Shown: positions 11,275 to 22,346 of the stretch, in pieces | How the letters are laid out: each line of letters opens with the position of its first letter | Position numbering within the stretch: position 1 is the first letter of the stretch | Source of the DNA: Heterohyrax brucei | Lineage: Eukaryota > Chordata > Mammalia > Hyracoidea > Procaviidae | Direction: 5' to 3' | NCBI GenBank assembly: GCA_028571685.1 | Contig: CM053143.1 | Span: 138,914,829-138,978,828, forward strand | Length of the DNA stretch: 64,000 nt | The notes under the pieces: generated by a model | Told to the model about the DNA's origin: nothing | The model's database searches: none | What the model saw: the letters and a program-made list of their open reading frames with translations, nothing else | Program-made: the position numbers and the translations under genes

Positions 11275-11407
11275 CATATAGTGAGCCTATGGGACAGAGT
11301 AGGACTGTCCCCATATGGGTGTGTTTCCTAAGGAGTGTCTGGTAGATTAAAAGCACTGACCTTTAGTTAGCAGATGTAGCTCTTAATCACTACACCAGTA
11401 GGGTTTC
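11275..11407 (-). mobile_element. AfroSINE, S type, tail truncated
   Basis: atagtgagcctatgggacagag, ctgacctttagttagcagatg and cactacaccagtagggtttc. Confidence 0.8.
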
Positions 11408-11490
11408 TACACACACACATACATGTGCATATACATACATATATATACACATACACATGTATATATATGTCTATAATGTATGTATATGTG
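11408..11490. repeat. (CA)n/(TA)n microsatellite, imperfect
   Basis: Alternating acacaca, catacat and atatata units lie between two oppositely oriented SINEs. Confidence 0.9.
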
Positions 11491-11669
11491 GAGCCCTAGT
11501 GGTGCATTGGTGAAAGCAATCCAGTAATATCTGACAGATCAGCTGTCAAAACCACCAGCTGCTCCACCGGAGAAAGACATGGCAGTCTGCTTCCAAAGAG
11601 ATTTACAGCCTCGGAAGCCCTGTAGGGGGCACAATGAGTCTGAATTGACTCGAGGGCAGTCAGTTTGAT
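11491..11669 (+). mobile_element. AfroSINE, M type
   Basis: Head ggagccctagtggtgcattgg, M core (gcagtctgcttccaaagaga, ttacagcctcgg), tail tctgaattgactcgagggca. Confidence 0.85.
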
Positions 11670-12264
11670 ATATATATCAAATGCTAACTGAGATGCTTTT
11701 TAAAACCCTGTATCCAACTGTGATCTGCATTTTGGAAAGGCCTCTCTGATTTTCTAGCTCTGAAAAATGCTAGTAATTATTCTTGACATAAATAGATATT
11801 TAAGCTAATTTTCACCATAATAGGTTAATCAATACACTATACTACTGAACATAATTCTAATAAGTCCCACTCTTAATGGGCCTGTCAGAGAAGGGAAATG
11901 ACACCTTCCCCTCCATCCCACAAAGTGGGCAGACAGGACAGTTTTTCCTTCTGTTTCCTCTTTCAAAATGCCATTTTTATAGCCATAGGCTGGTTTGTGA
12001 CTCAGAGAGTGAAAACAAAAGTAAGATTTTTTTTAAGGCATTTTATCTGAAGCAGTTGCAGGAGACAAGGTTCCTGGCATTGATAACTGTGTTGTAGACA
12101 GACTTAAACTAGCAAGGGCAAAACAGTTTACTATGAGTTTTAGATAACGAGCTGAGGCCAATCCTCTCTGTCCACTTTTTCCAGAACAGCCTAAAACATT
12201 CTGGGGGACCTTTCTTACTTGCCTTGGTGTTGCTTTGTTTTCTAGATACTAAAAAAAAAGAAGG

Positions 12265-12415
12265 ACATAGACGGCAACTCCCTGTGTCTAAGTGCAGAAC
12301 TAACTGTACTCAGAAGGTTTTCAGCGGCCACTGCTTCAGTAGTTGACTGCCAGGCCTTTCATCTGAGGTGCCGCTGGGTGGGCTCCAACCTTCTCCCCTT
12401 AATTACTCGCACTTC
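12265..12415 (-). mobile_element. diverged AfroSINE, L type
   Basis: gacggcaactccctgtgtct, ctgccaggcctttcatctgagg and a decayed head are visible. Confidence 0.65.
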
Positions 12416-12969
12416 CACAGACTCCCTTGCAGGTGGTTCCAGAGGGCCCTTTTTCAGGACTCTAATTTGATGGTCTGAGTCCAATTTAAAACATTCAGGC
12501 TGAGGGTACAAGCCCAAGGCTCAGTTTCCCTCCTGGAATTCAGGGCCCTTGGTCATAGCTGAAAAGGAGAAAGAAAGAAGGCATTGGGTGGAGCGCAGAG
12601 AAAGGAATTCACAGTGGGTGGCTGCAGCATGCCCATCAGGTGCAGGCCTTGTCTCCTCCAGATGGGGTGTGGTGGAGGGGGTGAGTGGGGAGGGAGTTCA
12701 GGAGAAAAAGAGAGGGCAGCAGCTTACAAATTACTCAGAAAAAAACTAAGATGTATACAAAGAGACAGATAATAAAACAAATGTGGCAAAAGGAATCAGG
12801 TGAAGGCACACTGGAACTCTCTACTCCTCTTACAACTTTTCTGCCAATTTGAAATTATTTCCAAAAAAAAGCTTAAGCAAAGAGAATCAGCTTTGTAATT
12901 TTATTTAGCTGTATTTTAATCAAACATTAGGTGAGAGAAAGAAGCAAGGCTATGTAACAAAAAGGGAGC

Positions 12970-13160
12970 CAGCTTTTAGAGCCAGGCAAGCATGGCTTCC
13001 AGTCTAAGCTGTGTGAACCTTTGGAGAAATTGCTTGACTTCTGCAAGCCTCAGTGCTGACATCTATATATTGGTGACAAAACATTTCAGGATTCTTACAT
13101 TAGCACTGAATCCTGTATGTACTGTAAGAGTCAATAAATGGTCGTGCTATTATTACTGTG
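12970..13160 (+). mobile_element. MIR SINE
   Basis: agccaggcaagcatggcttcc, aattgcttgacttctgcaagcc, then agtcaataaatgg follow the MIR order (head, core, end). Strongly diverged. Confidence 0.6.
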
Positions 13161-13205
13161 CATGCAATTACCACATATGTCACAGCTATGAAGGAGAATA
13201 AGGAA

Positions 13206-13369
13206 GTAAACCCAAACCCACTGCCACTGAGTCAATTCTGACCCACAGCGACCATATAGGACGGAGCTGAACTGTGCCCACGGAGTTTCCAGGGAGTGGC
13301 TGGCAGGTTCCAACTGCTGACCCTTTGGTTAGTAGCTGTAGCACTGAACCACGATGCCACCAGGGTTTC
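13206..13369 (-). mobile_element. AfroSINE, S type, full length
   Basis: aaacccactgccactgagtc to gatgccaccagggtttcc. Confidence 0.9.
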
Positions 13370-13597
13370 CTGCAAGTCTAAAGCACTAGAGAAAGTTGTT
13401 CCTGAAACAGCCCACCCTGTGATCCAGGATGACTAGATTTGGAGCAGTTTGGAATGAGCTCAAGTTATCCATAGCATGCAAAACGCCATCTGATATTGAT
13501 AAACAAATGAATGACATAGGCATCAAAACACAAACTTAAGAGTCCTTGTGCTATCACTATCTCCCACTGACTCAGCAGATGGTACTGACCTATCTTG

Positions 13598-14140
13598 ACC
13601 AAAACCAAACCCAGTGTGGTAGAGTTGATTCTGATTCACGGCAATCCCATGTGTGCAGAGCAGAGCTGCACCAGAGTTTTCCCAGGGTTTTTTTTTTTTT
13701 TTTTTTTTTTTGCTTTGGGTAAAAGTTCACAGAGCACATTCCTTTCTGACTCAACAATTTATACACAAATTGTTTTGTGATATGGCTTGTGATCCCCACT
13801 TGCAATGTGTCAGCACTCTCTCCCTCTCCCTCTCCAGGTTCCCTGTTCCTGTTTGTTCAGTTTTCCTTCCCTTCCGGCCTTCTGCTCTTTGCTTTTGGGC
13901 AGCTGTTGCCCATTTGGTCTCGTACACTTGATTAATCTAAGCAGTCCATGCCTCTCCTGGGTTATTGTTTGTTTTATAGGCTTATCTGATCTTTGTCTGA
14001 AAGGTGGACTTCGGGAGTAGCTTTACTTCTGAGTTAGAAGGTCATCCAGGGTTGGCTGTAATCTCTACATAAACAGATTTCCAGGCCTTTTCTTCCACAG
14101 CACCAGTGAGTAGGTTTGAATATCCAACCCTTTAAGGTAG
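13598..14140 (-). mobile_element. AfroSINE, L type, split by an L1 3' end
   Basis: The left half (agtgtggtagagttgattctg to gcaccagagttttcccagggt, to 13,688) and the right half (ggctgtaatctctacataaac to atatccaaccctttaagg, about 14,062-14,140) flank the L1 piece listed next. Confidence 0.75.
13689..14060 (-). mobile_element. L1 3' end inserted in a SINE
   Basis: It starts with a pure T-run (13,689-13,711, complement of poly-A), then ggtaaaagttcacagagcac, caatttatacacaaattg and gttattgtttgttttataggc. The words next to the T-run are the complement of the gtaaactttcac ends of the plus-strand L1 copies. Possible target-site duplication: cccagggtt before and tccagggtt after. Confidence 0.7.
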
Positions 14141-14142
14141 TA

Positions 14143-14309
14143 AACCAAAACCAAACCCACCGCTACTGAGTTGATTCCAATTTATAGCGACCCTTTGGAA
14201 CACAGTAGAACTGCCCCTTCGAGTTTCCAAGGAAAGCCTGGTAGATCTGAACTGCCAAACTCTTGGTTAGCAGCTGTATGACTGAACCAATGAGTACCCA
14301 CGGTTTCCT
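14143..14309 (-). mobile_element. AfroSINE, S type, full length
   Basis: accaaacccaccgctactgag to atgagtacccacggtttcc. Confidence 0.85.
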
Positions 14310-14635
14310 TTAAGGTAGTAGTGTCACTTGCAAATCATTTCTGTCACCAAGGAGGGACCTACCTATTCTGATGACAAGAGAAATTGCGTTTATGACATTT
14401 GTTCCAAAATGTACTGTGTTTTATTACATTTCCTTAATTAAACAAGAGTTTACATAGTAGATATGAAAGTATATTGAACCCTAAGTGAAAAAAAAAGAAA
14501 AAAGACAATCAACTAATATACAAATAGTCAGAGGACTGCTAAGCTCCCCCATGAAAACAATATTCCCATATGCATGTCAGCATCTTAACCCTTTAGGTCC
14601 TGAAACCTCTCTTTAAAAAAAAAAAAAAAAAAAGT

Positions 14636-14735
14636 TAAAGGGTGAGGAGAGCAGATGGAGTTGCAGATCGGCAGACATGCAAAATTGATTTGGACTATAC
14701 ACTTTCACTTAATCATAATTTCTTTTTAAAGTCAA
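14636..14735 (+). mobile_element. L1 3' terminal fragment
   Basis: gatcggcagacatgcaaaat, tgatttggactatac and actttcacttaatcataatt match the last bases of the 57,262-58,330 copy nearly word for word. Confidence 0.75.
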
Positions 14736-15741
14736 AAAAGAGCCCTCAGACTCAATATATGAGTTTTTTAAAATAAATTACACACTTGCATGCTACTGCT
14801 AATCTTTATATTAAATATCAGCAAAGCTCAGTTCCTTATTTTAGACCAACACTCCCACCCTGGAGACCTTGCCTCTGGGAAACAACTCCCAAGCCTTCTT
14901 CTAGAATAGAAATGAAAACACTCGAGTTTTATCCAGGCTAAAACAAGCTGATTAAAATAAAGCAAAGGAGTATATCTCTATTCTTCCTTTAAATGGGCTT
15001 GGAAAAAGGTGGGAAGGAATAGCGCCCCCAAACATCAACTTCTATGAGCGAAAAAGGCAACTCTTCTTGGAATCCCTGAGGGGAGACAACAATTATTTGC
15101 ATGAAAACTTCCCAGGCACCACTGTTACTGTATATGTTAACTCCATGTTTTATAAAAGCCTCCAAGATCAGAGAATGTTCTATCCTTTTCCATATCCTTG
15201 AAAGTCTCCAAGATCAGAAGATGTTCTGTCCTTTCCTGTATGCTGGGAATGCTAATTAATACTCAAAGAACTTCTCTCAGGTTTCCCATAGGCCCCACCA
15301 AAAATTAGAAGGAAGTTATGAAATCCCGTGGGCCCTACACAAGTGACCAGCTTGTCCAGTGGTAGGCTCAGGTGCTGGTGGCAAAGGCTCCCATCCGCCT
15401 ACATGAACCTCCGGTATCAAAATGGGATACGCTAACCAGCCCACATAACCTACGGATAAGCATGGGGATTGCTCCACTATTCATTCATCCCAAAATATTT
15501 CCCAAACCTTTGCTGGGCCCTTGGCAGCAGAGACCAAGGCAAGTTTCCCTCCCCCTACTCACAAAGTTTATATTTAGCTCTGAGGAGAACAATGAAACAA
15601 TCACTATACAATTACATAATTGCAATGTGATGAGTGTGAAGTACATCATACAGTGAGAGCTGACTTCACCTACCCTGGGAGGTCAAAAAAGGCTTCTAAA
15701 GGAAACATATCAAGTCGGATTTGAGGTGCACAAGGAGGCCA
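14736..15741. other. intronic sequence; one short tandem duplication
   Basis: No gene recognised. Near 15,153-15,245 a unit of about 46 bp occurs twice in tandem (aagcctccaagatcagag and aagtctccaagatcagaa), with scattered differences. Confidence 0.55.
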
Positions 15742-15945
15742 CGGGACTCCCTGGGTGGGGCAGGCTCAGCTGCTAACCAAAAGGTTGAGCTTCAACTCCA
15801 CATTCAGAGATGTCTCAGAAGGTGTCCATAGGATCATCTTCCAAAAACAGAGCCACTGAAAACCCTCTGGGGCACAGTTCTATTGATACACACGGAGTTG
15901 CCCTGTTAGGGTTGGCTCAATGACAACTGGCCAGATCTGGGGTTT
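15742..15945 (+). mobile_element. AfroSINE, L type
   Basis: Head ggactccctgggtggggcagg, gctaaccaaaaggttgagcttc, core with acagagccactgaaaaccc, tail ggctcaatgacaactggcc. Confidence 0.75.
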
Positions 15946-16504
15946 TTAGGAGGCAGGGAGAAGGGTGGTACCCCTGGCAGAGAGCGGGTGAGTCCTGCAC
16001 AGAGACCTGTGCAGAGAGACCCCAGCTGGGAAGGTGCTGTGCACCTTTAAGGAGCGAAGGAAACAAAGGCATCTGATGCACTGGGTGCAAAGGATGAGTG
16101 GGTGCTGCAAGCGAAAGAGAGTAAAGAAACACTGGAGTTCTTGAAAGAAATCTGTATTATAAATTTTATTCTGAGAGTACTGGGAAGCCTGGAGGAGTTT
16201 TTGTCAGGGAAGGACACAATCACCCCGGCACTTGCACACCACCTCTGGAGGGGCCTTCCCTTCCCGCATCTCTGGGTCCACGCATACTCTCTAAGCTTTC
16301 ACTGCAGCCTATTCTGCAGCTCTGTCCCATGGTACTGCACTTGTATGTTTTCCTGTCTGTGCTAACTGAAACTTCTGTCTATCTTTCTTAGTTGGACAGA
16401 ACGAGAATTGAGAATTGCACCTCTGTCTGACATGAAGAGAATTCAAGAAGCCACAAGAGCTTTAACTTTTTAACTATCACACCCCCACACCATGAGGCTA
16501 GGTC

Positions 16505-16915
16505 AAGGGTTCTTGAACTTCGGTCAGCATCAGCATCACCTGGGCTGCTTTTGTTTCAACACAGCTTGCAGGGGGGTCGTGTTCCCAAATTCAGTAGGTC
16601 TGGGGTGGGGCTGGAGAGTTTGCATTTCTAACTAAGTCCAGGTGATGCTCCTGCTGCCAATCCAGGACCCAAACCAAAACCAAACCAGTCAGACTAGACT
16701 CATGGAGACCCCACATGTTGCAATTCAGAGCTGAGCTCCACAGGATTTTCAAGGCCGTGACCCTTCTGGAGTAGACAGTCAGGCCTTTCTTCAAGAGGGC
16801 TTGACCCACTAACCTTTTGGCTAGTAGTCCAGAACTTAACCATTCATGCCACCCAGGGACTTCTTAATCCAATCCAGGACACTCTTAGAGCATCAGGTAG
16901 TCCCTTCCCGTACTA
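16505..16915 (+). mobile_element. MER5A (hAT-Charlie DNA transposon), split by a SINE
   Basis: ggttcttgaacttcggtcag, cagcatcacctgggctgc, ttcagtaggtctggggtggg and aggtgatgctcctgctgcc match the MER5A layout. The right end resumes after the SINE (caatccaggacactcttagagc). Confidence 0.85.
16669..16860 (-). mobile_element. AfroSINE, L type, inserted in MER5A
   Basis: aaccaaaccagtcagactag to cattcatgccacccagggac. The 11 bases caatccaggac occur just before it and again shortly after it, as expected for a target-site duplication. Confidence 0.85.
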
Positions 16916-18527
16916 CCAGAAGAAACTCTGGGCTTTAATGCGCAAAAATTTTAGCAGTATCTGTATCTTGGAAGTCAAAGCAAACCTGCAAAAACAGATT
17001 TTCTTGAATGAGCAAATCTGCCTAGCTTTTACACCTAGAAGTCGGCCTAGCACTGGGTCCCCCTGACAAGCTTTGGCAGCCAGTCGGGTACAGATTTCAC
17101 GAATCCCTAAGCTTTACAAGTGGGAAATGTTGCAGAATTCACCAGTCATTGCTACAGGACTCCAGAATAGTGACACTGGGTGGCAAAGACAATTTCTGCA
17201 GCACATCACAACTCAATCTGGTACACTATGCATGAAAGCCCAGAGCCCTGTCTACAGCCCATGCCTAACTCACTGAGGGCCGCCCACCCACAGTGGGTGA
17301 ATAACTGGGCAAACACCACAGGCCCCTCATAGTCTGGAGGTGCGTACACACCTCTATCAAATATCAGACATTTCTCAGTAAGCTGTCAGATACTATTCAC
17401 CCATTTTCTAAACTACTAATTAGACAATTGCTGTAATAGTTAATTCTGAAGTCATTCTACATTTAAATAAACAAAATAAAAAATTAGACCGAAACAATCA
17501 CACTGGTTTTAAAGCACACTAATGGACAATATTAGTTTATTCAGATTTCATTCAACATTCATCAGAACACTTGCTGGTCAATTTGCTTAATGAATGTTCA
17601 CTTTTCCCTTAATTTTTCTTGGGTAACATTCACTTGGAGCAATACATTAAGCCTGCTTCCTGTTTGCAAAAAAAAAAAAAAAAATTCTTAATGAAGAGCC
17701 CGTGTTAAAAATGAGTCCTTTTCAGTCTCTCTGTAGAAAACAAGAGGAAATGTCTGAAAACAATCTTGCTCTATTTTCCAGAATAAGAGAAAAACTTTCC
17801 AATATGTCTACTGAGAAAGTTTTACTTCTTCCTTATATGGCTTTAGAATAATGGCCATCCACCAGAGAAAGGGGGTAAAAAAAGGGGGCCAATTCTAAAA
17901 TTGCAACCTTTTAGCATGTAATTTAAGTCAACGGCCAACTGGAAGAAACTCAAGTTGGAGGAAGGAAATCTAGTATTTTTGGAACTCTAAATTAATATTA
18001 TGTCAAGCCCTGGCAGCATTTTTATCAAATGACTATAATTAGCAATATGCAAATTTTTCACTGGGAAAAAAAAATCTGAGAGAGAAAAATGCACCTAATT
18101 AAGTAATGATATTATCCTTATTAGATGGTATTAAAAGTATAAGCATGGTTTAATGTTTTTAAAACTATAAAATAGCATTAACTCCTCCAGAACCTAAGGA
18201 ACACTACATCAAACAAATAATCTAAAAAGTACATCACTTTGTATAAATTTTCACTAGAAACAAAAGCTCAGAAATCAGCTTTCTGGAATTCAGATGACTT
18301 CAACCACTACATTCTGTTGTGCACAACACCTTAGCAAGCTAATGACAGGCAGGCCATAGAGTGGTCAATTCCACATGAATCAGTTTTCAGAAAATTACAA
18401 CCACGAACTTTTCTATCTATAACACATTTTTAATAACACAGTTTGGAAGAAAATTATTTTTAAAGGTAGCCACCATCAGTGATTTAATGTTTCAAGACTT
18501 TACTATGCCAGATTTGAGAGACTCAGA
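16916..18527. other. repeat-poor AT-rich intronic stretch
   Basis: No AfroSINE, LINE or coding sequence was recognised over about 1.6 kb, one of the longest such gaps in the intron. An A-run is at about 17,668-17,684. Confidence 0.5.
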
Positions 18528-18698
18528 ACCAAAAACAAACCCAAACCTGTAGCCATCAAATCAATTCAGACTCATAACAACCCTATAGTTTAGAACAGAA
18601 ATGCCTCATAGATCTCCCAAGAAGCACCTGATGGATTTGAACTGCCAACATTTTGGTTAGTGGCCAAGCTCTCAAATACTGAGTCACCAGGGCTCCCA
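18528..18698 (-). mobile_element. AfroSINE, S type, full length
   Basis: cctgtagccatcaaatcaattc to actgagtcaccagggctcc. Confidence 0.85.
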
Positions 18699-19559
18699 GG
18701 TTACCAAATTTTATGTTAAAAATATCAACGAAATGGAAGGGTTATTACATAAAGGCCCTGAGTTTCTGTTTAGGGGAATGATAGACATTTGATGTGATGA
18801 CTGCACAAGGTGGTAAAACTAATTAAAGTCACTGGATTTCACACTTGAAGACAGTAAAAATGGTAGCTGTTGTTACACGTATTTTACCACAGTTTAAAAA
18901 TAAATACAGATTTGGAGAAGACTGTAGTGGCTGCAGTGGTGACAGTGTAGTTATCGAGTTTTTCCAACACAGGCTTCCCAACCATAAAAATAGACAGGAG
19001 TGCAGAACTCAAAACCCACAAACAGCATGTAGAACAATAAAACTAGGTGACAAGGTAGCCCGATGAATCCTGTACATAAGTAAGTAAGGACAAACCACCG
19101 ACAGCTACAAAAACCTGCCATCAGGTACTTTCTGGAAAGCTCAAGGGGCATTCTGAGAACAGCCACAGAAATAGAGAGAGGACTTTGCAGGTTCTAATAT
19201 TGTAGGTAAGTACAAAGAGATTGTAACCTGTTTATGGCTAACATGCTGAATTAGTCTATGTAGGGGAGGTCTGATCTTTATGAGATAGCGAATCAGGACA
19301 AAGGCCCACAGTGAGGAGTAACTGCTGCAGATAGAATATAAAAGGAGCAAAATAAAGACGACAGGGGTGAAAGAGGTCTGGGCCGGAGGGATGTTGGGTG
19401 AACAAGACTGTAAGATATAGGAAAATAGAGTCCATACTTTTTTTTACCACTTCATAAAAACAACATAAGAGGGTACTCCAGTGTTTTGAAGCTACAAAAA
19501 CTACACTGGCCATCCTAAAACAATCAGGAAAATTCACAGTGAACAACAGAAATCACAGC

Positions 19560-20340
19560 TTAATTCCTAATACTATTGTAAAAAATATATATAAAAAGGA
19601 ACAGAATGTCATCTCTAGTATAGACAATAAGATGATGCCAGCTAGATACAAAGCAAATGAAAATTATAACCCAGTATTTCAAAATGAGCTCAAAGAAATT
19701 AAGTAAATGAAAAAAGGTATAAAAGGCCAGAATAAATCATAATTTTTAAAACTTAAAAATATCTGAAGAAAATGAAGATTTGAAAGATACAGTTTAGAGA
19801 AGTAGGAAAGAAATTATAAATAAAATATTTCTGAAAAGAAATTACAAATAAAATATTTCAGAAATGTGTTCCTTCTTCACAAGAGTAAAATAAAAATAAA
19901 TAGTACAAGAACTAGATAAAAGAAGGAAAATCTTAAAAATCAAACAAGCTAGGAAAGGATTAAAATTATAAGATGAAGTAATAGATGGAAAAAAAAAGGC
20001 AACGAAGATCTAACATACATGTAATAGGAGTTCCTGAAGCCAGGGAAGAATAGAACAGTAAAAAATCATTTCAAGAAAACTTTACTGGAATTTAAAAAAA
20101 CAAATAAAAATAACCTGAAATTACACATAAGCAAGCATGTCGTTTCCCCAGAAAAAATTATCCCAAAACAATCAACAATATAAAACTATCGGACTTCAAA
20201 TGGGAAAAAAAAAAAATTCCTTTGGGTATTTCTGGGCAAAAAGACCAAATCAAACACGAGGGAAAGAAAATCAGACTGTCATCAGACTTTGACAATAGTT
20301 CGTGCAAAAGACAAAGCAGCAAAATATTAAAGATACTTAG
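19560..20340 (+). mobile_element. L1/HAL1-like remnant, A-rich
   Basis: The stretch is A-rich on +. It carries acatgtaataggagttcctg and, further on, tcggacttcaaatggg and agggaaagaaaatcagactg, which resemble the ORF1-type part of old L1 or HAL1 elements. Frames are broken throughout. A 27-bp unit (gaaattataaataaaatattt) is duplicated at about 19,808-19,862. Confidence 0.45.
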
Positions 20341-20649
20341 CCAAGCCAAGTGCCGTCAGAGTTAAAAAATGGGCCAAAGATTTTACATCAGTCAATCTGA
20401 CCTTCAAGAGTAAAGGCCACAGACAAACTGTTGTGAACATGTAATTCAGGAAATACTTTCTAAGAACCCTTCCTGAGGCGGTTACTAGACAATCAGCTTT
20501 AGAAAACTAAGCAGGAGAGACATATATAAGGACTGGTGGTAAACATTAAATACATGTATGCACCTGTAGAACTAAAAACTAAATAACAGTAACAAAGGAC
20601 ACAGTACCCTGTGTGATTGCTGTACACTCTGACAAAGTAGTTTTAGTAC

Positions 20650-20813
20650 CAAAACAACAAATCCACTGCCATAAAATAGATAAAGTAGATTTCGACTATA
20701 GGACAGAGAAAGAAAGCCCCCATAACATTCCCAAGAAGCAGCTGGTGGATTCAAACTGCCGATCTTTCAGTTAGCAGACAAATGATCCCACCACTGCACC
20801 ATTAGGGCCCCAG
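20650..20813 (-). mobile_element. AfroSINE, S type
   Basis: caaatccactgccataaaat to actgcaccattagggcccc. Confidence 0.8.
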
Positions 20814-20824
20814 TTTTAGTACCA

Positions 20825-20990
20825 TAAATAAATGCATTGCCATTGCCATGAAGTTGGATTCTGGCTCATAATGACCTTATAGGACAGAGCAAAACTGCCC
20901 CATAGAGTTTCCAAGACACACCTAGTAAATTTGAACTGACAGCCTTTTTGTTAGCAGCTGTAGCACTTAACCACTATGCCACTAGGGTTT
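20825..20990 (-). mobile_element. AfroSINE, S type
   Basis: ttgccattgccatgaagttgg to actatgccactagggttt. It follows the previous copy in the same orientation with only about 11 bases between. Confidence 0.85.
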
Positions 20991-21074
20991 GCACTTTTAG
21001 TACAGGCATCAGAAAAACGGAGGGTGTGATACATGAAAAGTAGAAAAAATTATATTTGCTGACTGCCTTATAGA

Positions 21075-22170
21075 TATTGTTGTTAGGTGCCATTAAACCT
21101 GCTCCAACTCAGTGACCCTACATACAACAGAACGAAAGCTGCCGGGTCCTGGGCCATCCTCACAATGCTTGTCGTGTTTGAGACCACTGTAGTCACCGCT
21201 ATCAATCCACCACCTCGTGGAAGGTCTTTCACTTTTTCACTGACCCTCTCTACATTACCAAGCACGATGTCCTTCTCAAAGGACTCACACCTCCTAATAT
21301 CATATTGAAAGCATAGGAGAGGAAGTATTACCACCCTTACTTCTAAGAAACATTCTGGCTGTAGTTCTTCCAAGACAGATTTGTTCCTTCTTTTGACAGT
21401 CCACAGTATATTCAACGTTCATCACCATCACAATAATTCAAAGGCATCAATTCTTCTTCAGTCTGCCCTGTTCATTGCCCAGCTTTTACATGCATATGAA
21501 ATGACTGAAAACACCATGGTTTGGGCCTAGGGTCGTAGTCTTCAAGGTAACAGCTTTGCTTTACAATACTTTAAAGAGGTCTTTTACAGATTTGCCCAAG
21601 TCAATGCATCTTTTGATTTCCTGACTGCTGCTTTTCCATGGGAGGTAACTGTGGATCCAAGTAAAATAAAATTTCTGACAACTTCAGTCTTTTTGACATT
21701 TATCATGATGTCCCTTACTGGCCCAGTTGTGATGATTTTTGTTTCCTTTATGTTGAATTGTAATCCATATTAAAGGCTACAGTCTTAGATTTTCCTCAGG
21801 AAATGCTTCAAGTCCTCTTCCCTTTCAGTAAGCAAAGTTGTATCATCTGTATAATGGAGGTTGTCAGTGAGTCTTTCCTCAACCCTGATGCCACTTTCTT
21901 CTTCATATAATGCAGCTTCCTGGATTATTTGCCCAGCACACAGATTGAATAGGTATGGTGAAAGCATACAACCCAGATACACAACTTTGCTGGCTTCAAA
22001 CCACAACAATATCCCCTTGTTCTGTTGGAATGACTGCCTCTGTCCAAACAGGTTCCTCAAGAGCACAACTAAGTGTTCTGGAATTCCCATTCTTTGTAAT
22101 GTTATCAAAAATTTATTATGACCCACACAGTTAAATGCTTCGGCATAGTCAATAAAACAATAAAAGAGTT
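21075..22170 (-). mobile_element. RTE (BovB-type) LINE, 3' half with reverse transcriptase remnant
   Basis: On the minus strand a 113-residue open stretch (22,126-21,785) carries two reverse transcriptase motifs. GCMLSPYLFN (residues 52-61) is the motif B region. YTDD (residues 92-95) sits where the catalytic YADD-type box belongs, so the Ala is replaced by Thr. Downstream, stops and frameshifts break the frame. The 3' end lies at about 21,075 with gttgttaggtgcc on the plus strand, the same ending that SINE tails show. The left part of the ORF, including any endonuclease, is absent. It is a 5'-truncated, inactive copy. Confidence 0.85.
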
Positions 22171-22189
22171 GTTGTTGTTGTTTTTAATA

Positions 22190-22346
22190 GATATTAAGCC
22201 CGTTGCCACTGAGCTACTTCTAACTCACAGCAACACAATAAGACAGAGAACTGTCCATAGGGTTTCCAGGGAGAGGCTGGTGAATTCAAACTGCCTACCT
22301 TTTGATTAGCAGCTCTATCTCTTAACCACTGCACCATGAGGCCTCT
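22190..22346 (-). mobile_element. AfroSINE, S type
   Basis: aagcccgttgccactgagct to cactgcaccatgaggcctc. Confidence 0.85.

Noticed and set aside
21785..22126. Functional reverse transcriptase gene
   Set aside because: Catalytic box is YTDD rather than YADD-type, the element is 5' truncated and frames break outside this stretch. It is a dead RTE copy.
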